NCBI GenBank assembly: GCA_039191215.1 | Contig: JBCCXT010000018.1 | Coordinates: 1 to 64,000 of the forward strand | Source: HKCCE3408 sp039191215 | GTDB lineage: Bacteria > Pseudomonadota > Alphaproteobacteria > Rhodobacterales > Rhodobacteraceae | Length of the DNA: 64,000 nt | Direction: 5' to 3' | In this document: one piece after another, positions 18,171 to 26,771 of the stretch | Numbering within the stretch: the first letter of the stretch is position 1 | Layout of the letters: each line of letters starts with the position of its first letter | Position numbers and translations under genes: made by a program | The notes under the pieces: model-generated | The model's database searches: none | Told to the model about the DNA's origin: nothing | Seen by the model: only the letters and a program-made list of their open reading frames with translations

Positions 18171-18278
18171 GTAAAATGTTCCTTATAGGGGGCGTTTGGT
18201 CGCGCTCACTACACCTTGATTGCCGGGGCGTGAAGGCGATATGTCACGACCACGCAAGCGTGAGGATGGACGAGAGAC

Positions 18279-18797
18279 ATGTTCGACACCATGACGGTTA
18301 CCAAGGTCGGGATCGGCGTATTGAGCCCGCTTTTGGTTCTGTTGCTTGGCGGTTGGGCGGCCCAGGGGCTCTACTCCACGGAAGTGAGCCATGGCGACGA
18401 CCACATCCCAGGTTACTCAATTGAAGTCGTCAGCAATGACGCGCCAGCAGAAGAAGTTATCGAAATCCCGTTCGCTGAGGTTTATGAGACAGCCGATGCC
18501 GGCGCCGGCGAGGCGCTTTGGCGTCAGTGTTCTTCCTGCCATGCCAATGTGGCTGGGCAGAACGGGGTCGGCCCGTACCTGCATGGGGTCGTCGACCGGG
18601 ACATCGCCTCGGTAGACGGGTTTGGCTATTCCGACGCGCTTGCCGGGCTTGACGGGGATTGGACGCCCGAAGCTCTGTCGGGCTTTTTGGAAAGCCCGCG
18701 CAACTATGCGCCCGGCACGGCGATGGCGTATAACGGGATGGGTGATGTGGAAGATCGCGCCAACCTGATTGCCTATCTCGCGACGTTCGACGACTAA
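18279..18797 (+). CDS. membrane-anchored class I cytochrome c
   Basis: A 172-residue protein with an uncleaved N-terminal membrane helix (about residues 10-30), a linker, then a cytochrome c domain. The haem site is C84-S-S-C87-H88 and the axial Met lies in 'PgtaMayngM'. The arrangement resembles CycM/cytochrome c552-type carriers that pass electrons from the bc1 complex to terminal oxidases. It is about 8 kb from the ccoNOQP operon, a plausible partner, though no operon link exists. Confidence 0.9.
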   Translation: MFDTMTVTKVGIGVLSPLLVLLLGGWAAQGLYSTEVSHGDDHIPGYSIEVVSNDAPAEEVIEIPFAEVYETADAGAGEALWRQCSSCHANVAGQNGVGPYLHGVVDRDIASVDGFGYSDALAGLDGDWTPEALSGFLESPRNYAPGTAMAYNGMGDVEDRANLIAYLATFDD

Positions 18798-18988
18798 GCG
18801 AGCTTTGCTGCACGATTTGCCGCAGCCCCAGCCTGCTGCGGCCCTAATTGTGGGCATTCGCGGCTGGACCAACGTTTCCTTAACCATAATTCGCCCACGA
18901 TCACGCATTCTCAACTTGATGCCGGGCCGGACTGGTCAATACGATCTGTTAACCCATTTAAGACGCAGACGAGGTGCGGAGGATGCAG

Positions 18989-20878
18989 ATGACAGGATCG
19001 AATGCCATAGCCAGGAGGGCCGTGTTATCACCGATGGCTACCTTGGTGCTTCCATTGATCATGACGCTTGGCCTTGTTCAAACGGTGCGCGCCCAAGATG
19101 ATTTGACCATCACACATGGCTACAACTTCTTCGGCGACCTGCGCTACGGCGCGGATTTTGAGCATCTCGACTATGTCAACCCGGATGCGCCGCAGGGCGG
19201 TGAGATGTCGTTCTCCTGGTCGTCTGGGTCGTTTGACAGCGTGCATCCCTACACCTCACAAGGCCGACCGGCGGTGCTGTCGTCGGTCTTTTTTGAATCA
19301 ATGATGACGGGCACGTCGGATGAAATGGGCTCTACCTACTGCCTGTTATGCGAGACGATTTCTTATCCCGAAGACGTCTCATATGTGATCTTCACCCTGC
19401 GCGATGGCATCTTGTTTTCGGACGGTACAGAGATGACGGCCCAGGATGTGCTGTTTTCATACGAGATATTGCGCGACGAAGGTCTGCCGTCCTTTCGAGC
19501 CAATATCCCTTTGACAATTGACAGCGCCGAGGTGCTGGACGACCGCCGTATCCGCTACAACTTCAACCCCGACGCGCCCCTGCGCGTGCGCATCGGCTCT
19601 GCCGGTGGGCTGCCGGTCTTTTCTGAGGCCAGTCACATCGCCTCGGGCCTCGATTTCGAAGAATCCCGGCTTGATCCGCTTATCGGGTCAGGGCCCTATG
19701 TTTTGGGCGATTTAGAAAGCGGCCAGCGCGTGGTTTACGAACGCAATCGCGACTATTGGGGTGATGGCTTGCCGATCAATATCGGCCGGAACAATTTCGA
19801 CAGCATCCGGATCGAGTATTACGGCGACGGAGTTGCGGCCTTTGAGGGGTTCACAGCCGGCAATTACCTCTTCAGACAGGAAAACAGCTCGGTCGTGTGG
19901 GCCAATAACTACGATTTCCCGAAGCTCGACGAAGGCATCGTGATCCGAGAGACGCTGCCGGACGGCAATATCGCAAGCGGTCAGAGCTTTGCGATCAATT
20001 TGCGCCAAGACCAGTTTTCCGATGCCCGCGTGCGCGAAGCGATTGCGCTGATGTTCAACTTCGAATGGACAAACCGGACGCTCTTTTTTGGCCTCTATTC
20101 ACCGATCGATAGCTTTTGGGAAAACACCGAGCTTGAGGCGACCGGCCTTCCCGAGGGCGAAGAATTGGCGCTGTTGGAGCCGTTCCGCGACCAGCTTCGC
20201 CCCGAAGTGTTCTCCGAGCCTGCCTTCAGCACGCCGCCATCCGATCCGGACAGTGCTTTCGACCGGCGCCAGGGCCGCCTTGCCCTCCGCCTTTTGGCTG
20301 AGGCAGGGTGGGAGCCTGGCGATGACGGCCTTGTTCGTAATTCAGCCGGCCAAACGCTGGAAGTTGAGTTTCTAAACTCCTCACCGCTCTTTGACCGCAT
20401 CATCAACCCATATGTCGAAAACCTGCGTGCCATTGGCATCGACGCGCGGATGAGCCGGGTCGACAATGCCCAGTTGCAGGAACGCTTGCGTGAGGGTGAT
20501 TTCGACATGCTGACCGATCATTTCCCGATGAGCATTCAGCCGTCGACCGGGCTGCGGCAGTACTTTGCCTCCCTCGGCGCGGATGATCCGATCTTTAACT
20601 CGCCGGGGCTGGCCGACCCGGCAATTGACGAACTTATTGAAGTTGTCGTCAGTTCAGAGACCCGCGAAGAGCTGGATGTCGCCGTCCGCGCGCTCGATCG
20701 CGTTTTGCGGTGGGAGCGTATTCGCGTGCCGCAATGGTTCAATGACAGCCATTGGGTCGCCTATTACGACATGTATCGCTACCCAGATCCGCTTCCGCCC
20801 TTTAGCCTTGGCTTCGTGGATTTTTGGTGGGTCGACCCGGAGGCCGAAGCGGCTTTGCGCGACGCGGGCGAGATCTAG
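18989..20878 (+). CDS. yejA: peptide ABC transporter substrate-binding protein, YejA type
   Basis: A 629-residue family 5 solute-binding protein. I chose ATG 18989 because GGAGG ends exactly 6 bases before it; GTG 18974 and ATG 18983 are in frame but lie on or before the ribosome site. A signal peptide ends V-R-A-Q-D-D. The mature protein shows 'yNffGdLrYgadFeHldYVNPdAPqGGemsf', the YejA hallmark, and 'fsDGteMTAqDVlFSyeil'. It opens the yejABEF operon for uptake of oligopeptides and microcin C-like compounds. Confidence 0.94.
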   Translation: MTGSNAIARRAVLSPMATLVLPLIMTLGLVQTVRAQDDLTITHGYNFFGDLRYGADFEHLDYVNPDAPQGGEMSFSWSSGSFDSVHPYTSQGRPAVLSSVFFESMMTGTSDEMGSTYCLLCETISYPEDVSYVIFTLRDGILFSDGTEMTAQDVLFSYEILRDEGLPSFRANIPLTIDSAEVLDDRRIRYNFNPDAPLRVRIGSAGGLPVFSEASHIASGLDFEESRLDPLIGSGPYVLGDLESGQRVVYERNRDYWGDGLPINIGRNNFDSIRIEYYGDGVAAFEGFTAGNYLFRQENSSVVWANNYDFPKLDEGIVIRETLPDGNIASGQSFAINLRQDQFSDARVREAIALMFNFEWTNRTLFFGLYSPIDSFWENTELEATGLPEGEELALLEPFRDQLRPEVFSEPAFSTPPSDPDSAFDRRQGRLALRLLAEAGWEPGDDGLVRNSAGQTLEVEFLNSSPLFDRIINPYVENLRAIGIDARMSRVDNAQLQERLREGDFDMLTDHFPMSIQPSTGLRQYFASLGADDPIFNSPGLADPAIDELIEVVVSSETREELDVAVRALDRVLRWERIRVPQWFNDSHWVAYYDMYRYPDPLPPFSLGFVDFWWVDPEAEAALRDAGEI

Positions 20879-20884
20879 ACCGCC

Positions 20885-22042
20885 ATGGCCGCCTATATCT
20901 TCCGCCGATTGTTGCTGATTGTGCCCACGCTTCTGGGCATCATGGTCATCAACTTCGCGCTGATCCAGTTTGTGCCCGGCGGCCCGATCGACCAAGTCAT
21001 TGCCCAGCTTGAAGGCGAGGGCGACGTATTCCAGACCATCTCGGGCGGCGGGACCGAGGCCGGCCCGATCGAGGTTGAAAGCAATGGCTATCAAGGTGCG
21101 CGCGGCCTGCCCGAGCGTTTCTTGCAGGACCTAGAACTGGATTTCAACTTCGCGCGCATCGTCTGTGACGCGGGATTTAGCGGCGAGCCCGACCTCGACG
21201 CGCCGGAATGCACAACCGAACCGATCCCCGCCGTCGAGCGCTTCTTTTTGATGATGTGGGATTATGTGCGCTTCGATTTTGGCGAGAGCTTTTTCCATTC
21301 CGAAACGGTGGTGGAGCTGGTTATCGACAAGATGCCGGTGTCGATCTCGCTTGGCCTTTGGTCGACGCTAATTGCCTATCTGGTCTCTATCCCGCTGGGT
21401 ATCCGCAAGGCCGTCCGCGACGGCTCGCGCTTTGACACAGTCACATCCGGCGTGATCATCGCCGCCTATGCGATCCCTGGGTTTTTGTTCGCGATCCTTC
21501 TGCTGGTGCTTTTTGCCGGGGGCAGCTACCTGCAATGGTTCCCGCTGCGTGGCCTCACATCCCCATCAGACGTGTGGGAGACGCTGTCTTGGTGGCAAAA
21601 GATCTTCGATTATTTCCACCATATCGCGCTGCCGGTTTTGGCCTCCACCATCGGCGCCTTTGCAACCCTCACCCTGCTGACAAAGAACAGCTTTCTCGAA
21701 GAGATCAAAAAGCAATACGTGATGACCGCCAAAGCCAAAGGTCTGTCGGAAGCACGGATGCTCTACGGGCATGTTTTTCGAAATGCGATGCTGATCGTGA
21801 TCGCGGGCTTTCCCGCGGTTTTTGTCGGCGTGTTTTTCGGCCAGTCGCTCATCATCGAGACGATTTTCTCGCTCGACGGGCTGGGGCGGCTTGGCTTTGA
21901 GGCTGTTGTCAGCCGAAATTACCCGGTGGTGTTTGGCACGCTCTTCGCCTTTTCCCTTTTGGGCCTTGTCGTCGGTATCATCTCTGATCTGATGTATATC
22001 TGGATCGATCCGCGGATCGATTTTGAGACGCGGGAGACCTGA
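20885..22042 (+). CDS. yejB: peptide ABC transporter permease YejB
   Basis: A 385-residue OppB-type permease. The N-terminus 'MAAYIFRRLLLIVPTLLGIMVINFalIQfvPGGPiDQviAqlEg' is diagnostic for YejB. A periplasmic insertion of about 90 residues follows the first membrane helix, then five further helices with the permease loop 'kkqYVmTAKAKGLsearmLygHVFRNAmLivI'. It lies 6 bases after yejA and 3 bases before yejE. Confidence 0.96.
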   Translation: MAAYIFRRLLLIVPTLLGIMVINFALIQFVPGGPIDQVIAQLEGEGDVFQTISGGGTEAGPIEVESNGYQGARGLPERFLQDLELDFNFARIVCDAGFSGEPDLDAPECTTEPIPAVERFFLMMWDYVRFDFGESFFHSETVVELVIDKMPVSISLGLWSTLIAYLVSIPLGIRKAVRDGSRFDTVTSGVIIAAYAIPGFLFAILLLVLFAGGSYLQWFPLRGLTSPSDVWETLSWWQKIFDYFHHIALPVLASTIGAFATLTLLTKNSFLEEIKKQYVMTAKAKGLSEARMLYGHVFRNAMLIVIAGFPAVFVGVFFGQSLIIETIFSLDGLGRLGFEAVVSRNYPVVFGTLFAFSLLGLVVGIISDLMYIWIDPRIDFETRET

Positions 22043-22045
22043 GCG

Positions 22046-23302
22046 ATGGCCTTGCGCGACCCCGATACAATCCTAAAGGCGCAGCCGTCTGCGCGACCAG
22101 GCGCGCCGCCCGTTCAAAGCGGCTGGCTTAGCCCATTGAACCAGCGCCGGTGGTCAAATTTCCGCGCCAACAAGCGCGCCTATTGGTCGCTTATGATCTT
22201 CTCGGTGCTGTTTGCGATCTCGCTCATGGCGCCGATCGTGGCAAATGACAAACCGCTCCTGGTGCGGTTCCAAGGTGAGATCTACACGCCGGTGTTTCGG
22301 TTCTACCCAGAGACGCAATTCGGCGGCGATTTCCGCACCGAGGCTGTCTATCGAGACGTCGAAGTGCAGTGCCTGATCATTTCGGGCGGGCATGAGGAAT
22401 GCTGGTATGAGCCCGAGGAAGTGATCGCGGAGGTCCAAGACAGCGGCACCGTTTTGGGCGATGCCGTCGATCGTGGCTGGATGATCTGGCCGATCATTCC
22501 CTATTCGTACAACACCATAAACGACCTGGACGGATCTGCGCCCTCGGCGCCGGATGGTGAGCATTGGTTGGGCACCGATGACACGGCCCGCGACGTGCTC
22601 TCTCGCGTGATTTATGCCTTCGGCCTGTCGGTTCGGTTTGCCATCGTGGTGACGCTGGCAAGCTCAATCATCGGCATCGCGGCCGGTGCCGTCCAAGGCT
22701 ATTTCGGCGGCTGGACAGACCTCATCTTCCAGCGCGTAATCGAGATATGGGGCGCCACCCCAAGCCTGTATGTCATCATCATTATCGCCGCCATCTGGTC
22801 GATGAATTTCTGGATATTGGCGGGCCTTATGGTGCTTTTTGGCTGGATTGGGCTCGTTGGCTTGGTGCGCGCAGAATTCCTGCGCGCGCGGAATTTCGAA
22901 TACGTCCGCGCCGCGCGTGCGCTCGGCGTTTCCAACCGCGTGATCATGTTCCGCCATGTCCTGCCAAACGCAATGGTGGCGACCGTCACGTTCTTGCCCT
23001 TCATCATCACGGGTACAATCGGCGGGCTGGCGTCGCTCGATTTTCTGGGCTTCGGTCTGCCCTCATCGGAGCCCTCGTTGGGTGAGATGACACTGCAGGC
23101 AAAGAACAACCTGCAGGCGCCGTGGCTCGCTTTCACGGCGTTTTTCAGTTTCGCGATCATGCTGTCGCTGTTGGTGTTCATTTTCGAAGGCGTGCGCGAC
23201 GCGTTCGACCCGCGCAAAACCTTCGCCGGCAGCACAAAGCCAGAACCGGTTGACGCGTTGACGGTGGAGGCTGCCGTGGATGCGTCGCAGCACAGCCGGT
23301 GA
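22046..23302 (+). CDS. yejE: peptide ABC transporter permease YejE
   Basis: A 418-residue OppC-type permease with YejE-specific features: 'LsPLNqRRWsNFraNkRayWSlmiFsvLF' before the first helix, and a large periplasmic insertion with 'gEiYtPvfrfYpEtqFGGdFrtEavYrD'. The remaining five helices contain the EAA loop 'fEYVRAARALGVSNrVIMfRHVLPNAMVATvTf'. Its stop overlaps the GTG start of yejF by 4 bp. Confidence 0.96.
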   Translation: MALRDPDTILKAQPSARPGAPPVQSGWLSPLNQRRWSNFRANKRAYWSLMIFSVLFAISLMAPIVANDKPLLVRFQGEIYTPVFRFYPETQFGGDFRTEAVYRDVEVQCLIISGGHEECWYEPEEVIAEVQDSGTVLGDAVDRGWMIWPIIPYSYNTINDLDGSAPSAPDGEHWLGTDDTARDVLSRVIYAFGLSVRFAIVVTLASSIIGIAAGAVQGYFGGWTDLIFQRVIEIWGATPSLYVIIIIAAIWSMNFWILAGLMVLFGWIGLVGLVRAEFLRARNFEYVRAARALGVSNRVIMFRHVLPNAMVATVTFLPFIITGTIGGLASLDFLGFGLPSSEPSLGEMTLQAKNNLQAPWLAFTAFFSFAIMLSLLVFIFEGVRDAFDPRKTFAGSTKPEPVDALTVEAAVDASQHSR

Positions 23303-24897
23303 GCGGTCCGGTCCTTAAAATCCGCGACCTGTCGGTCAGCTTCGGCAAGACCCAGGCGGTGCGTGGCGTGAGCCTTGACCTCGACGCTGGTGAAACCGTC
23401 GCGCTTGTCGGGGAATCGGGCTCGGGCAAATCGTTAACGGCGCTGTCGACGGTGTCGCTCTTGCCGGAAAGCGCACATATCACCGGCTCAGTGAAGTATC
23501 GCGGCGATGAGATGATCGGCGCAACCGAAAGCGATCTTCGCCGCGTCCGAGGCAACGATATCAGCTTCATTTTCCAGGAGCCGATGACCTCGCTCAACCC
23601 GCTGCACACCCTGGAAAAGCAGATCGGTGAAAGCCTGGCGCTGCATCAGGGCCTATCGGGCGTTGCGGCGCGCGACCGGATCGTTGAGCTATTGAACCGT
23701 GTCGGTATTCGCGATCCAGAAACCAGGCTGGCGGCCTATCCGCACCAGCTTTCAGGCGGCCAACGCCAGCGTGTGATGATCGCCATGGCCCTGGCAAACG
23801 GGCCGGACCTTCTGATCGCTGATGAGCCGACCACGGCGCTTGATGTCACGATCCAGGCGCAGATTCTGGAGCTGCTCGCGGACCTCAAGCGCGATGAGGG
23901 CATGAGCCTGCTATTCATCACCCATGACCTAACGATTGTTCGGCGCTTTGCTGATCGGGTCTGTGTGATGAAAGACGGAGAGATTGTGGAGAGCGGCCTC
24001 ACGGCTGAAATATTCTCCAATCCGCGCCACCCTTACACGCAAAAGCTCCTTGCCGCAGAGCCTAAAGGCATCCCGGAGCCCGTCCAGGATGCAGCCGAAG
24101 AGATTGTCTCGACCGATGCGCTCCGCGTGTGGTTTCCGATCACGCGCGGCCTGCTGCGCCGCACCGTTGGCCATGTGAAGGCCGTAAACGCCGCGACCGT
24201 CTCTGTCCGTCGCGGCGAAACGCTGGGTATTGTCGGCGAATCGGGCTCCGGCAAGACCACGCTCGCGCTTGCGATCATGCGGCTCATTTCCAGCGAAGGG
24301 CCTGTGGTTTTCCTGGGTAAGGACGTACAGGGCTGGAAATCGACCGCGCTGCGTCCGCTGCGCCGCGACATGCAAATCGTATTCCAGGACCCGTTCGGCT
24401 CGCTCAGCCCGCGCATGACCGTCGCGCAGATTGTCGCAGAAGGGCTCGGCGTGCACGGAACAGCTGACGGTCGGGAGCCGCGCGACCTGGTTGCAGAGAT
24501 ACTCAACGAGGTTGGCCTCGACCCCGCGATGATGGACCGCTATCCACACGAATTCTCCGGTGGGCAACGGCAAAGGATTGCGATTGCACGGGCGATGATC
24601 TTGCGTCCGCAGCTTGTCGTTCTTGATGAGCCGACCTCAGCGCTTGATATGACCGTGCAGGTTCAAATTGTTGAATTGCTGCGCGACTTGCAGCGGCGTT
24701 ACGGCTTGGCCTATCTGTTTATCAGCCATGATTTGAAGGTTGTCCGTGCGCTCAGCCATCGTGTCATCGTCATGAACCAAGGAGATGTCGTCGAAAGCGG
24801 CGAGAACCCGGCCATTTTTGAAAACCCGAGATCGAGTTACACCCGCCTGCTAATGGCCGCAGCCTTCGATCTGACGGTAAGTACGTCGACGGCCTAG
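23299..24897 (+). CDS. yejF: peptide ABC transporter double ATPase YejF
   Basis: A 532-residue protein with two fused ABC ATPase domains, starting at GTG 23299. Each half has Walker A (G-E-S-G-S-G-K-S at about 38; G-E-S-G-S-G-K-T at about 313), the signature S-G-G-Q-R-Q-R and Walker B followed by D-E-P-T. It is translationally coupled to yejE by the GTGA overlap and energises the YejBE channel. fnrL follows 90 bases later with its own leader. Confidence 0.95.
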   Translation: MSGPVLKIRDLSVSFGKTQAVRGVSLDLDAGETVALVGESGSGKSLTALSTVSLLPESAHITGSVKYRGDEMIGATESDLRRVRGNDISFIFQEPMTSLNPLHTLEKQIGESLALHQGLSGVAARDRIVELLNRVGIRDPETRLAAYPHQLSGGQRQRVMIAMALANGPDLLIADEPTTALDVTIQAQILELLADLKRDEGMSLLFITHDLTIVRRFADRVCVMKDGEIVESGLTAEIFSNPRHPYTQKLLAAEPKGIPEPVQDAAEEIVSTDALRVWFPITRGLLRRTVGHVKAVNAATVSVRRGETLGIVGESGSGKTTLALAIMRLISSEGPVVFLGKDVQGWKSTALRPLRRDMQIVFQDPFGSLSPRMTVAQIVAEGLGVHGTADGREPRDLVAEILNEVGLDPAMMDRYPHEFSGGQRQRIAIARAMILRPQLVVLDEPTSALDMTVQVQIVELLRDLQRRYGLAYLFISHDLKVVRALSHRVIVMNQGDVVESGENPAIFENPRSSYTRLLMAAAFDLTVSTSTA

Positions 24898-24987
24898 CGC
24901 CGTCGCGTTGATCTTGCCTGCATTATCCTTGCTGTTGTAAGCTTTTCGGACCGCGACTGGACCCGCGCCTCTGAGACCGAGGCAGAA

Positions 24988-25722
24988 ATGCACAACGAAC
25001 TGAAGGCAAATGCGCAGCTTGGCAGCTGCGACCAATGCCCGATCAGGCACCGCGCTGTCTGTTCAAAATGCGAGCCGGATGAACTGGCGCGCCTGGACGC
25101 GATCAAATATTACCGCACATTCGAGGCCGGTCAGGTGGTCGTTTGGGCCGGAGAATCGCTTGATTTTGTGGCTTCGATCGTCGATGGCGTGGCGACGATT
25201 TCCCAGACATTGGAAGACGGCCGTCGCCAGATGGTCGGCATTTTGCTTCCCAGTGATTTTGTCGGGCGGCCGACCCGTGAAATCGCACCCTATGACGTGA
25301 CAGCGGCAACAGAATTGACGCTGTGCTGTTTCCGGCGGACGCCGTTTCGCCAGCTATTACAAGACGTTCCCCATGTCAGCCACCGGCTGCTGGAGATGAC
25401 GATCGATGATCTCGATGCCGCGCGGGAATGGATGACGGTGCTCGGCCGTAAGACGGCCCGAGAAAAAATTGCGAGCCTTTTTGCGATCATGGCGCGGCGA
25501 GCAAGCCCTCAGAAGGCCGAGGCGGCAGAGTTTGATCTGCCGCTTACCCGTGAGGCGATGGCGGACTATCTTGGCCTAACGCTGGAAACGGTCAGCCGCC
25601 AGGTCTCGGCGCTGCGAAAAGAGGGCGTCATTTCCCTGATTGGTAAGCGTCGCGTGAGCGTTGCCGATCTGCCCGCACTGCTTGCCGAGACCGGCGATGA
25701 GGGCGCGTTTCTTTACAGCTGA
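24988..25722 (+). CDS. fnrL: oxygen-sensing transcriptional regulator FnrL
   Basis: A 244-residue Crp/Fnr regulator. Cluster-type cysteines are at 14, 17, 25 and 28, plus Cys113/114 in the effector domain, as expected for an FNR protein holding an oxygen-labile [4Fe-4S] cluster. The C-terminal helix-turn-helix carries the FNR recognition helix E-T-V-S-R (in 'LTLETVSRQVSAL'), which reads TTGAT/ATCAA half-sites. Boxes of this type occur upstream of the neighbouring usp, ccoN and ccoG genes, so this protein is their likely regulator. Confidence 0.95.
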   Translation: MHNELKANAQLGSCDQCPIRHRAVCSKCEPDELARLDAIKYYRTFEAGQVVVWAGESLDFVASIVDGVATISQTLEDGRRQMVGILLPSDFVGRPTREIAPYDVTAATELTLCCFRRTPFRQLLQDVPHVSHRLLEMTIDDLDAAREWMTVLGRKTAREKIASLFAIMARRASPQKAEAAEFDLPLTREAMADYLGLTLETVSRQVSALRKEGVISLIGKRRVSVADLPALLAETGDEGAFLYS

Positions 25723-25762
25723 CCGCTGCATTAAAGCAACCCAAACGCGCCAAGGCGCGGGA

Positions 25763-26587
25763 CTAATGCGCCATGAAAACCGGGACGGTCGCCGTTTCAA
25801 GCAGTGTCCGCGTTGTGCCGCCAAGTATCGCCTCGCGGAACCGCGAGTGGCTGTAGGCGCCCAAAACCACGGCGTCGGTGCCGCAATCCTTTGCCTCTCT
25901 CAAGATCACATCGGAGATCTTTGGCAAGGTGCGCGCTGCGATTTTCACGGTCACATTGGCCCCGTGCCGCGCCAGATATCTGGCCAGATCCTCGCCCGGA
26001 TCGATGCGAGTGATACCGTGACGACCCGGGTCGATCACCAAAATCTCGACCTTTTCGGCGTTGACCAGAAACGGGCGGGCGGCGCGGACTGCGGCCAATG
26101 CCTCGGGGCTATGGTTCCAGGCGATCAATACATGTTTCGGCTTGACAGGAACGGGGTGGCCATCCGCCAAGACGACAACCGGCGAGCGACCCTCAAAAAG
26201 GCAGGCCTCCAGTGGCATCGGCCCCTCAGCGCCGGGCTTAGGCAGGATCGCCAGATCGGCCATCCGCGCCCGTTCTGCGACCAATGCCGTGACAGAGACC
26301 TGCGGTGCGGCCAAGCTTTCGCAGGACCACGCTATATCGCTGCGCGCGAGACGGGCGCGTAGCTTTTCATCCATTTCGTCACGCAGCGCCATGGCCTGCG
26401 CCAAGCTCACATCCTGCAGCGCCATACCCATCCCGGCGACCGGATAGCTGACTTGTGTGCGGTCAATTGCAAGTCCCAGCACATCCAGATGCGCGCCCAT
26501 TGCCGCGCAGAATTCAATCGCTGGATCGAGCGTATCAGCGATTGAGCCGGGGTTCATAACCACCGTAAAGACCGTTTTATAGGTCAT
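25763..26587 (-). CDS. tandem universal stress protein
   Basis: A 274-residue protein with two UspA-like halves. The second is clearer: 'hvLIAWNhSpEAlaAVraArPfL' at its start and 'tDavVlGAYSHSRfREaiLGGtTRtlLetatVPVfMAH' at its end, the latter with the G-x2-G-x9-S/T-type nucleotide loop. A strong AAGGAGG precedes ATG 26587. It is divergent from ccoN, and an FNR box at 26646-26659 lies about 60 bases upstream, so induction at low oxygen is likely. Confidence 0.92.
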   Translation of the reverse strand: MTYKTVFTVVMNPGSIADTLDPAIEFCAAMGAHLDVLGLAIDRTQVSYPVAGMGMALQDVSLAQAMALRDEMDEKLRARLARSDIAWSCESLAAPQVSVTALVAERARMADLAILPKPGAEGPMPLEACLFEGRSPVVVLADGHPVPVKPKHVLIAWNHSPEALAAVRAARPFLVNAEKVEILVIDPGRHGITRIDPGEDLARYLARHGANVTVKIAARTLPKISDVILREAKDCGTDAVVLGAYSHSRFREAILGGTTRTLLETATVPVFMAH

Positions 26588-26645
26588 CAGTCAGCCTCCT
26601 TTTCTGATTGGTATCAATATTTTACATGAAACTGGGAAAGTTTCT

Positions 26646-26659
26646 TTGACCTGCGTCAA
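26646..26659. promoter_or_regulatory. FNR-type box 1 (usp side)
   Basis: TTGAC-CTGC-GTCAA is a perfect dyad of FNR half-sites with 4-bp spacing (consensus TTGAT-N4-ATCAA). It is 59 bases from the usp start codon and faces both usp and ccoN. Confidence 0.75.
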
Positions 26660-26677
26660 GCGATGCGCGGCTTGCAA

Positions 26678-26691
26678 TTGACATGGATCAA
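26678..26691. promoter_or_regulatory. FNR-type box 2 (ccoN side)
   Basis: TTGAC-ATGG-ATCAA matches the FNR consensus in nine of ten half-site positions. Its centre is about 88 bases before the ccoN ATG. A class II activation geometry (box centred near -41) would give a ccoN transcript start near 26726. Confidence 0.8.
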
Positions 26692-26771
26692 GGAGTGCCG
26701 CGCCGATCCGGTGCATCACCCTGATCGGGCGGGTGCGTCAGGCCCACCGCTGCCGACGAGGGAAGTTGCTC

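Noticed and set aside
24898..24987. Possible FNR box upstream of fnrL (TTGATCTTGCCTGC)
   Set aside because: The second half-site does not match, so there is no dyad.
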